Assembly: GCA_031263385.1 (NCBI GenBank)
Contig: JAISFX010000134.1
Coordinates: 1 to 12,168, forward strand
Source: Lactobacillus sp.
GTDB lineage: Bacteria; Pseudomonadota; Alphaproteobacteria; RF32; CAG-239
Direction of reading: 5' to 3'
Length of the DNA stretch: 12,168 nucleotides
Shown here: in pieces, positions 6,787 through 11,209 of the stretch
Layout of the letters: each line of letters starts with the position of its first letter
Numbering within the stretch: position 1 is the first letter of the stretch
Notes under the pieces: generated by a model
Database searches by the model: none
Told to the model about the DNA's origin: nothing
What the model saw: only the letters and a program-made list of their open reading frames with translations
Position numbers and translations under genes: made by a program

Positions 6787-7560
6787 CTACTTTCCGATAC
6801 AGTTCATAAGCTTGTTAAACAGCGCCGCCCTTGAAGGCTCATTATCGAAAAGTTTTTGAGCATTCATTTGGGCTTCTTGCTGACTTTCCTGAGCTATTAC
6901 GGCAGCCTTTTGCAGCTGAGCACCACTGTCTTCAAAATGCACACCAACGGCGACAATACTGCCCTTGCCATAGGGTTTTCGAATTATGGCAGGATAATCT
7001 CCGCTAATATCATTATATGTCGCCAGAACCTGAATGTTTTTGTCTTTTACATCAAAGCGAGGGCCGCCGTGATAAAGGGTGAAGTGCTCCTCATTATCAT
7101 CATTCCATTTTACTCTGGAGACTGTCGCGCTTGCCGCAGATTTTGAGTAAGGCTTTATGTTATATTCTTTATGAAGTGTTCCGATAGCCTTTGCATCTAT
7201 GAGATTGAGAGGGTTTGTTGTCTCAATAGCCATGTTTGCGATATCCATCTCAAACTCAGTTTTATTACAGGCATAGTAAGCACCCGCACAAATGCCAAAG
7301 TAAACTCCCCCATCATTTATGAAAGAGCGGATTTTGTCATCGCCATAATGCTCTAGCTTTTTGCGATAAGGGGTGGAAGCCCCGCCGGGCATGAAAAAAG
7401 CCAAGACCTCGCTGTTTAAGGCGTTTTCTTTGATAATCTCAGATGCATCAGTAAAGCCGACCTCTATTCCCTTGTCAGCATAGTGCTTGTTTACGTTGAT
7501 ATACAGGTTGTCAAGGTTGCTGCACCCGTCATCTTTGTATATCAAAATCTTTTTTCTCAT
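6787..7560 (-). CDS. BPL_N-type glutamine amidotransferase-like protein
   Basis: A 257-residue protein resembling the BPL_N domain (N-terminal region of eukaryotic biotin-protein ligase, also found alone in bacteria). That domain is a class I glutamine amidotransferase-like flavodoxin fold. FFMPGGASTPY (55-65) is the oxyanion-side loop, GICAGAYYA (89-97) is a nucleophile elbow with C91, and VGVHFED (205-211) supplies H208 and E210 as the other triad members. All catalytic-type residues are therefore present. No biotin-ligase catalytic domain is attached. The last 45 residues are helical and Gln/Ala-rich. The biochemical role of free-standing BPL_N proteins is not established. AGGA lies 7 nt before ATG 7560. 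It has its own consensus -35 promoter, divergent from the TrpR-like gene. Confidence 0.8.
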   Translation of the reverse strand: MRKKILIYKDDGCSNLDNLYINVNKHYADKGIEVGFTDASEIIKENALNSEVLAFFMPGGASTPYRKKLEHYGDDKIRSFINDGGVYFGICAGAYYACNKTEFEMDIANMAIETTNPLNLIDAKAIGTLHKEYNIKPYSKSAASATVSRVKWNDDNEEHFTLYHGGPRFDVKDKNIQVLATYNDISGDYPAIIRKPYGKGSIVAVGVHFEDSGAQLQKAAVIAQESQQEAQMNAQKLFDNEPSRAALFNKLMNCIGK

Positions 7561-7590
7561 ATCGTTATCCTGCTTTGTAAAACGGCGTGT

Positions 7591-7619
7591 AGCATAGACA
7601 GCGCAGGGTGCGATGTCAA
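7591..7619 (-). promoter_or_regulatory. Promoter of the BPL_N-type gene
   Basis: Read on the minus strand: TTGACA (7619-7614), 17-bp spacer, TATGCT (7596-7591). Predicted start near 7584, leaving a leader of about 24 nt. Its -35 lies 18 bp from the -35 of the divergent TrpR-like promoter. Confidence 0.6.
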
Positions 7620-7637
7620 TTGTTTAATTAAAAATCG

Positions 7638-7666
7638 TTGACATTGCCGTATTACTGTATTAATAT
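7638..7666 (+). promoter_or_regulatory. Near-consensus promoter of the TrpR/YerC-like gene
   Basis: TTGACA (7638-7643), exactly 17 bp, then TAATAT (7661-7666). Only 6 nt separate the -10 from ATG 7673, so transcription is expected to begin at or next to the start codon, producing a leaderless mRNA. Confidence 0.7.
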
Positions 7667-7672
7667 GGTAAT
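7651..7672. promoter_or_regulatory. Palindromic operator candidate over the -10 box
   Basis: A 22-bp imperfect palindrome: ATTAC, two mismatched bases, the perfect core TATTAATA, two mismatched bases, GTAAT (18 of 22 positions symmetric). It covers the -10 and ends one base before the start codon of a TrpR-family repressor, the expected place for autoregulation. It does not contain the CTAG cores of the E. coli trp operator. Confidence 0.55.
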
Positions 7673-7945
7673 ATGAAAAATTTATACGAAGCATTTTTAG
7701 AGATTAAGACAGAATCAGAATTCAACGCACTTCTGATGGATTTGTGTACTCCATCGGAAATTAGCGCTTTGAACGAACGCTGGAAGATTGCTCAGATATT
7801 ATATGAAGGCAAATTATCCCAAAGGGAGATTGCATCAAAGCTTAATGTTAGTATAACAACGGTAACACGTGTTGCCAGATTTCTGAATAACGAAAACTAC
7901 AAGGGTTATCTTACTCTTCTTAACCGCATGCACCATCACGCCTAG
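7673..7945 (+). CDS. TrpR/YerC-family DNA-binding regulator
   Basis: A 90-residue all-helical protein of the Trp-repressor superfamily, closest in style to YerC/YecD. Hallmarks are LLMDLCTPSEISALNERW (20-37), matching the family's LLT.EE...ALRLR helix pair, and the helix-turn-helix LSQREIASKLNVSITTVTR (about 48-66). Members are dimeric repressors; TrpR senses tryptophan, while the ligand of YerC proteins is unknown. ATG 7673 has no Shine-Dalgarno upstream and sits 6 nt after a strong -10, so a leaderless message is likely. A weak hairpin overlaps the stop codon. The phosphoribosyltransferase-like gene starts 77 bp downstream on the same strand, so the regulator may head an operon with it. Confidence 0.87.
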   Translation: MKNLYEAFLEIKTESEFNALLMDLCTPSEISALNERWKIAQILYEGKLSQREIASKLNVSITTVTRVARFLNNENYKGYLTLLNRMHHHA

Positions 7946-7966
7946 AGCGTGTATTCTTTGTTTTTC
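7937..7966 (+). terminator. Weak terminator or attenuator hairpin
   Basis: CACGC (7937-7941) pairs with GCGTG (7947-7951) around a 5-nt loop that contains the TAG stop, followed by an interrupted T tract. The stem is only 5 bp, so termination would be partial at best. Confidence 0.3.
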
Positions 7967-8022
7967 AATATTTTAAATAACTGAATTGATGTTTTTAACC
8001 TTAGATATAAGGAAATGGTGCT

Positions 8023-8967
8023 ATGGAAAATAGTAAATTTTATATTATTTCTGAAGATATATATAATCTGATGATGGGGGCTGGTACTCCCGAAAATTAT
8101 TATACAAGCAGGGGGTACAAAATCCCCGATGAGGGTTTGTTTCAAGAACTCCGCAAGGATATGGAATATAACCTGCGAGACATGTTTACAAACGTTAAAA
8201 CGTTCTCAGAAAAAGAAATGGATGAGAGCATGAACGCTTTTGCTAAAACATCTAAATATCCCGTCGTGTCTTTGGACAGGGTTTATATTAATAAAACGCC
8301 TAAGATAATGGCTTTTTTGGATGTAACGCGTATAAACGATAACGGATGTATTAAGCTTATGACAAGGACAGGCTCTAACTATGTAGATGTAAACACGGAA
8401 GTGAGCATTATATCTAACAAGATTAAAACCATAACCGGGAAAGAGAAGCCTGAGATTTCTATAGTTGATGATGTGATTTTTAGCGGAGAGGCAATCTCTG
8501 ATATTTGCAAGATGTTTGCAGATAATGACATTACAGTAAGAGAAGCCTTTGGTGGAATCTGCACTGATTTGGCGCAAAAAACACTCTCTGGCAGCGGAAT
8601 AGATGTTAATTATGGATACCAAATTGATAACTTTATAGATCAAATTTGTGAAAGAGATTTTTATTTGGGTGTTCCGCAATCAGGCATATTTATAAATAAA
8701 GAAGGAAGCCTTTTTAAACGCCCGTATTTTAGTCCGTTCGGTGACCCTGTCACCAGAGCCTCTATCCCCGAAGAGAAATCAACAGAGTTTTCTATCAAGT
8801 GTTTAGACAGGGCTTCTTTATTGTATAAGGCAATGGAAGATAAATCTAAAAAGGCCGTAATGGTTGGAGACTTGCCTGAGGCGATATATAATTTGGGCAA
8901 CAAGAATGCCAAAGTGGTCGATGTAATAAAAAACGCAAAAGATATTTTAAACGAAAGGAGATATTAA
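8023..8967 (+). CDS. Phosphoribosyltransferase-like protein, uncharacterised
   Basis: A 314-residue cytosolic protein. The one clear motif is SIVDDVIFSGEAI at 146-158, a hydrophobic strand followed by DD and a small loop. It matches the PRPP-binding signature of type I phosphoribosyltransferases (usually VDDVxxTG-T), with S154-G155-E156 in the phosphate loop and the acidic pair D149/D150 intact. Residues 80-140 are beta-rich and compatible with the first half of a PRTase core. The region 211-260 (RDFYLGVPQSGIFINKEG, then RPYFSPFG) is not familiar and may be the base-recognition hood or an extra domain. The C-terminal 50 residues are helical. AAGGA precedes ATG 8023 by 9 nt. The SLOG gene starts one base after its stop, implying joint function on a nucleobase or nucleotide. 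The base substrate is unknown. Confidence 0.68.
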   Translation: MENSKFYIISEDIYNLMMGAGTPENYYTSRGYKIPDEGLFQELRKDMEYNLRDMFTNVKTFSEKEMDESMNAFAKTSKYPVVSLDRVYINKTPKIMAFLDVTRINDNGCIKLMTRTGSNYVDVNTEVSIISNKIKTITGKEKPEISIVDDVIFSGEAISDICKMFADNDITVREAFGGICTDLAQKTLSGSGIDVNYGYQIDNFIDQICERDFYLGVPQSGIFINKEGSLFKRPYFSPFGDPVTRASIPEEKSTEFSIKCLDRASLLYKAMEDKSKKAVMVGDLPEAIYNLGNKNAKVVDVIKNAKDILNERRY

Positions 8968-8968
8968 T

Positions 8969-9529
8969 ATGAAACCTTATCAAATTGGAGTTATGGGCTC
9001 TGCTGCAGACCTAAAATATTCAAAAGAGATTGGAGAAATTGCTAAAGAAATCGGGAGGGAGATCGCTCTCAAAGGAGGGATATTATTCTTTGGGGCAGAA
9101 AAAGATTCTGATTCATTGTCAACTTGCGCATTTCGAGGGGCTATGGAAGAAGGAGGTACAACTGTCGGAATAACATATGGCAAAGGTCAAGGCATATGGA
9201 ACGGCGGCGAGCCAACGATAATCATCCCGTGCGGGCTTGAGCGTGGCGGAGGCAGAGAGCTTACGCTGGTGTTATCATGTGATGCCGTCATATCAATCAG
9301 CGGAGGCTCCGGGACATTAACTGAGCTGGCAATAGCATACCAAGCCAACATACCGACCATTGTGATGCAAGGTTTTGGCGGGTGGAGTGATAAGCTGGCA
9401 GGTACATATCTTGACAACAGGGAAAGGCAACTATTTATGCCTGCAACATCTCCGAAAGAGGCTGTAGATTTGGCTTTTTTAGAGGCCGAGAAATATCGAA
9501 ACAGGAATGCTAAGGCTCCGCTTTTGTAA
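8969..9529 (+). CDS. LOG/SLOG-family (TIGR00725-like) nucleotide-binding protein
   Basis: A 186-residue Rossmann-fold protein of the SLOG superfamily (LOG, DprA, MoCo-carrier relatives). GVMGSAAD (7-14) is the first nucleotide-binding loop, ALKGGILFFG (33-42) the second strand, GGGRELTL (93-100) supplies an arginine where LOG enzymes have one, and ISGGSGTLTEL (110-120) is the hallmark GGxGTxxE loop with E119. In true LOG proteins this Arg and Glu catalyse removal of ribose 5-phosphate from a nucleoside monophosphate; both are present, so enzymatic activity is possible, though TIGR00725 members are uncharacterised. AAAGGAG (8954-8960) lies inside the end of the PRTase-like gene, 8 nt before ATG 8969, so the two are translationally coupled. 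The last codons overlap the start of a tRNA-associated repeat, so the C-terminal tail may have been altered. Confidence 0.85.
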   Translation: MKPYQIGVMGSAADLKYSKEIGEIAKEIGREIALKGGILFFGAEKDSDSLSTCAFRGAMEEGGTTVGITYGKGQGIWNGGEPTIIIPCGLERGGGRELTLVLSCDAVISISGGSGTLTELAIAYQANIPTIVMQGFGGWSDKLAGTYLDNRERQLFMPATSPKEAVDLAFLEAEKYRNRNAKAPLL

Positions 9530-9532
9530 CAA

Positions 9533-9574
9533 AGCTTAGTGTGTTCGAGGTCTCGGGTTTGTTAATGGCGTCCC
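9533..9574. repeat. tRNA-Arg-associated repeat, copy 1
   Basis: Two blocks joined head to tail: 9533-9557 is identical to 9695-9719 (25 bp), and 9555-9574 is identical to 9757-9776 (20 bp). The blocks share a GGG at the junction, as if copy 2 had lost its central 37 bp by recombination between GGG triplets. The TAGTGTGTTCGAG segment is the T-arm of the nearby tRNA-Arg in inverted orientation. Confidence 0.75.
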
Positions 9575-9579
9575 ATATT

Positions 9580-9600
9580 ATTTATGCTTAAAGCATAAAT
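9580..9600. repeat. 21-bp perfect palindrome
   Basis: ATTTATGCTT (9580-9589) and AAGCATAAAT (9591-9600) are exact complements around a single A. It sits between the GGCGTCCC end of repeat copy 1 and a GGCGTGA block that resembles the tRNA-Arg 3' half. No T tract follows, so it is not an obvious terminator. The rest of the gene-free stretch to 9694 holds only short GC-rich inverted repeats (for example CGCCGT 9617-9622 with ACGGCG 9637-9642) and no open frame with a ribosome-binding site. Confidence 0.6.
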
Positions 9601-9694
9601 GGCGTGAATTACTTCTCGCCGTTGGCTCGAAGCGTTACGGCGGCGCAATCAGGGCGATACTGTCGTCTCGCCTGCTCCTTGTAACCAAACACAC

Positions 9695-9776
9695 AGCTTA
9701 GTGTGTTCGAGGTCTCGGGAGACGCTCTCATTAACAAACCCCTGCCACAAGGGCGAGGGTTTGTTAATGGCGTCCC
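9695..9776. repeat. tRNA-Arg-associated repeat, copy 2, with long hairpin
   Basis: The left block (9695-9719) repeats copy 1. It is followed by perfect 13-bp arms CATTAACAAACCC (9729-9741) and GGGTTTGTTAATG (9757-9769) around a 15-nt loop, extended by GACGC/GCGTC (9721-9725 with 9770-9774). The right arm runs into the 3' end of the tRNA gene. In all, 9699-9797 is one large interrupted palindrome whose right half is the tRNA-Arg 3' half. Confidence 0.8.
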
Positions 9777-9844
9777 CGGCGTGACTCGAACACACTACCT
9801 ACAGTTTAGGAAACTGTCGCTCTATCCTGATGAGCTACGGGGAC
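9771..9844 (-). tRNA. tRNA-Arg(CCU)
   Basis: A complete 74-nt cloverleaf on the minus strand: acceptor GTCCCCG/CGGGGAC, D arm GCTC/GAGC, anticodon stem ACAGT/ACTGT with loop TTCCTAA (anticodon CCT at 9810-9808), a 5-nt variable loop, and T arm GTGTG-TTCGAGT-CACGC with one G-T pair. The discriminator is G and CCA is not encoded. It decodes AGG. Its 3' end merges with the repeat described at 9695-9776. Confidence 0.95.
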
Positions 9845-9854
9845 GTTGGTGCTG

Positions 9855-9883
9855 AGAATACAAAAAAGTCTTTAATTAGTAAA
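9855..9883 (-). promoter_or_regulatory. Promoter of tRNA-Arg
   Basis: Read on the minus strand: TTTACT (9883-9878), 17-bp spacer, TATTCT (9860-9855), 10 nt before the mature tRNA 5' end. Confidence 0.5.
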
Positions 9884-9929
9884 GTTTTTTATCGCTCATT
9901 TTTGCATTTGTTACAAAAGCAAAAGAAAC

Positions 9930-9958
9930 TTGATTTTTTGAAATAAGCGTATTATACA
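9930..9958 (+). promoter_or_regulatory. Promoter of tRNA-Leu
   Basis: TTGATT (9930-9935), 17-bp spacer, TATACA (9953-9958), 13 nt before the mature tRNA 5' end. This and the tRNA-Arg promoter fill most of the 127 bp between the two divergent tRNA genes. Confidence 0.5.
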
Positions 9959-9971
9959 GTTTTAGAATTAT

Positions 9972-10058
9972 GCGATTATGGCGGAATTGGTAGACGCGCT
10001 AGTTTCAGGTACTAGTTGGGGCAACTCAGTGGAAGTTCGAGTCTTCTTAATCGCACCA
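9972..10058 (+). tRNA. tRNA-Leu(CAG)
   Basis: A class II tRNA: acceptor GCGATTA/TAATCGC, D arm GCG/CGC, anticodon stem CTAGT/ACTAG with loop TTCAGGT (anticodon CAG at 10006-10008), a long variable arm, T arm GGAAG-TTCGAGT-CTTCT, discriminator A and encoded CCA (10056-10058). It decodes CUG. The encoded CCA contrasts with the tRNA-Arg next door. Its 3' 15 nt are duplicated downstream. Confidence 0.95.
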
Positions 10059-10105
10059 AGCCTCCCTTAGCGGGAGGTTTTTGCATGAAAGAAGACTATA
10101 CATAT
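10044..10105 (+). repeat. tRNA-Leu 3'-end direct repeat, copy A (within the tRNA)
   Basis: This runs from TTCTTAATCGCACCA of the tRNA through the terminator to ACATAT. The first 40 bp (10044-10083) are identical to 10207-10246, and the next 22 bp match with 3 differences. Confidence 0.92.
10061..10082 (+). terminator. Terminator of tRNA-Leu
   Basis: CCTCCC (10061-10066) pairs with GGGAGG (10072-10077) around TTAGC, followed by TTTTT. It begins 2 nt after the encoded CCA. Confidence 0.9.
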
Positions 10106-10171
10106 AATGCTAATCTCAGCAAAATAGCTGTCGCAATATTGCTTCGCTAAGAATTATATGACTTGGGAGAC

Positions 10172-10197
10172 AAAAACAACAAACAATTGTTGTTTTT
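10172..10197. repeat. Perfect 11-bp A/T-rich hairpin inside the duplicated interval
   Basis: AAAAACAACAA (10172-10182) and TTGTTGTTTTT (10187-10197) around ACAA. The arm ends in five T, so it could act as a weak terminator, and it is symmetric enough to work on both strands. The interval 10106-10206 also holds the palindrome GCAATATTGC (10133-10142) and no gene. Confidence 0.6.
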
Positions 10198-10206
10198 ACT
10201 TACCAG

Positions 10207-10268
10207 TTCTTAATCGCACCAAGCCTCCCTTAGCGGGAGGTTTTTGTATAAAAGAAGACTACACATAT
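10207..10268 (+). repeat. tRNA-Leu 3'-end direct repeat, copy B
   Basis: This is a second copy of the tRNA-Leu acceptor 3' strand, CCA and terminator, 163 bp downstream of copy A, without any tRNA body. The layout is that of an attL/attR pair or a partial tandem duplication. Confidence 0.92.
10224..10245 (+). terminator. Duplicated terminator in copy B
   Basis: Identical CCTCCC/GGGAGG stem, TTAGC loop and T tract to the tRNA-Leu terminator. Confidence 0.88.
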
Positions 10269-10274
10269 CTGACT

Positions 10275-10312
10275 TTAATTGCACAAAACCCCTCATTAAG
10301 AGGGGTTTTTGC
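10275..10312 (+). repeat. Degenerate third copy of the tRNA-Leu tail and terminator
   Basis: TTAATTGCACAAAACC here aligns with TTAATCGCACCAAGCC of copies A and B (substitutions only), again followed by a terminator hairpin and TTTTTGC. It appears to be an older, diverged copy. Confidence 0.55.
10285..10310. terminator. Bidirectional terminator
   Basis: AAAACCCCTC (10285-10294) pairs with GAGGGGTTTT (10300-10309) around ATTAA, with T tracts on both strands. It ends the tRNA side and, on the minus strand, the HxlR gene. Confidence 0.88.
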
Positions 10313-10338
10313 TTGAATAAAATATCATACTCGCAATA

Positions 10339-10671
10339 TTAATCTGACAGCAGTTTGGCTCTATATTCCATGCCCCATTCAATGGCAGATTCTATCAATG
10401 GTTTGAGGCTCTCGCCAACTGATGTTAATGTATATTCAACACGCGGAGGAATCTGGGCATAAACCTCTCTAATTAAGAGGCCCTGTTCTTCCAGTGCTTT
10501 TAAATTTGATGCTAATACTTTTTGGGTGATGTCTCCAACTTGTTTTTTGAGCTCACCAAAACGCTTAGTACCATCCATAAGGTTTTGGATGATTATTAAT
10601 CTCCAACGATTACCCACGAGTTCAAGGATTATGTCACCTATCTCTCGTCTCTCCTGCTTGCTTTCAACCAT
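10339..10671 (-). CDS. HxlR-family winged-helix regulator
   Basis: A 110-residue protein with the whole HxlR domain: IGDIILELVGNRWRLIIIQNL opens the domain (family pattern: hydrophobic-GGKW), RFGELKKQVGDITQKVLASNLKALEEQGLI is the HTH with the I-T-x-K-x-L-x-x-x-L-x-x-L-E pattern, and the wing VYAQIPPRVEYTLTSVGESL follows, ending in IEWG. Redox- or electrophile-sensing members carry a conserved N-terminal Cys; none is present here, so sensing would be by another route. A GTG at 10695 extends the frame, but ATG 10671 is preferred because an AGGGGGGG ribosome-binding site lies just upstream. HxlR proteins usually control an adjacent detoxification gene; none is divergent here, and the neighbouring alkyltransferase-like gene is on the same strand. 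Confidence 0.85.
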   Translation of the reverse strand: MVESKQERREIGDIILELVGNRWRLIIIQNLMDGTKRFGELKKQVGDITQKVLASNLKALEEQGLLIREVYAQIPPRVEYTLTSVGESLKPLIESAIEWGMEYRAKLLSD

Positions 10672-10710
10672 AAAAACGCCCCCCCTAGTCCACACATGAC
10701 GATTTATCGC

Positions 10711-10744
10711 TTATTACATTATAATAACTTAAAATATTTTTCAA
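10711..10744 (-). promoter_or_regulatory. Candidate promoter and operator of the HxlR gene
   Basis: Read on the minus strand: TTGAAA (10744-10739), a short 15-bp spacer and consensus TATAAT (10723-10718). The -10 lies inside an imperfect 17-bp palindrome at 10711-10727 (TTATTA at one end, TAATAA at the other), a plausible autoregulatory site. Confidence 0.45.
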
Positions 10745-10786
10745 GCATGAACTAAAATTTATAAAAAGAATCGGGTAGATTCATTA

Positions 10787-11113
10787 TTATAAGAAGATAT
10801 TTTCTTCATCTTCTTCATCGCCGTCCCAAAGGTGCTTGGACATGTCTACTTTTTTGCCGATGAAGCTTATGCCTTCTTTTTTTAATAGCTTATATTGCAA
10901 ACTGCCGTGAGAGAAGTCGGGAATCGAACCGTCCTTTAGAACAACACGATGCCAAGGGGTTTTGTCAGGCTCTGGCAAAGAATGCATTGCATAGCCTACT
11001 ATACGTGCAGACTGAGGGCTGCCTATGAGCTTGGCAATAGTACCATAATTTATGACCATGCCATATGGTATGTGCTTAACAATATCATATACTTTTTGGT
11101 TAAAAGATTTCAT
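10787..11113 (-). CDS. Alkyltransferase-like protein (ATL, MGMT family)
   Basis: A 108-residue protein equal to the C-terminal DNA-binding domain of O6-alkylguanine-DNA alkyltransferases. IPYGMVINYGTIAKLIGSPQSARIVGYAMH (15-44) contains the HTH, the helix-3 tyrosine (Y23) and the arginine finger (R37). The active-site motif reads PWHRV (53-57), with tryptophan in place of the acceptor cysteine of PCHRV. This Cys-to-Trp change defines the ATL group (as in E. coli YbaZ), which binds alkylated guanine, flips it out and flags it for nucleotide excision repair instead of accepting the alkyl group. The C-terminus is an acidic tail (DGDEEDEE). AGGA lies 7 nt before ATG 11113. HxlR gene lies downstream on the same strand with its own promoter. 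Confidence 0.92.
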   Translation of the reverse strand: MKSFNQKVYDIVKHIPYGMVINYGTIAKLIGSPQSARIVGYAMHSLPEPDKTPWHRVVLKDGSIPDFSHGSLQYKLLKKEGISFIGKKVDMSKHLWDGDEEDEENIFL

Positions 11114-11209
11114 TCAAGAATCCTAAGCGGTGTTAACTATTAGTTTAAATAATATCAGATATAGTTTCATTAAGCTATATTGTTTGTAGAATACTATAAG
11201 AACGGCAGA

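Noticed and set aside
6787..7560. Annotation as biotin-protein ligase
   Set aside because: Only the N-terminal BPL_N-like domain is present; the catalytic GRGR-type biotin ligase domain is absent.
8206..8679. 157-residue minus-strand open frame inside the PRTase-like gene
   Set aside because: No ribosome-binding site or recognisable domain; the plus frame has the PRPP motif and coupling to the next gene.
10044..10268. Two identical spacer-separated repeats considered as a minimal CRISPR
   Set aside because: The repeat is the tRNA-Leu tail plus terminator, spaced by more than 100 bp, with no further regular units or cas genes.
10787..11113. Annotation as an active O6-methylguanine-DNA methyltransferase
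   Set aside because: The acceptor cysteine is replaced by tryptophan (PWHRV), so suicide alkyl transfer is not possible.
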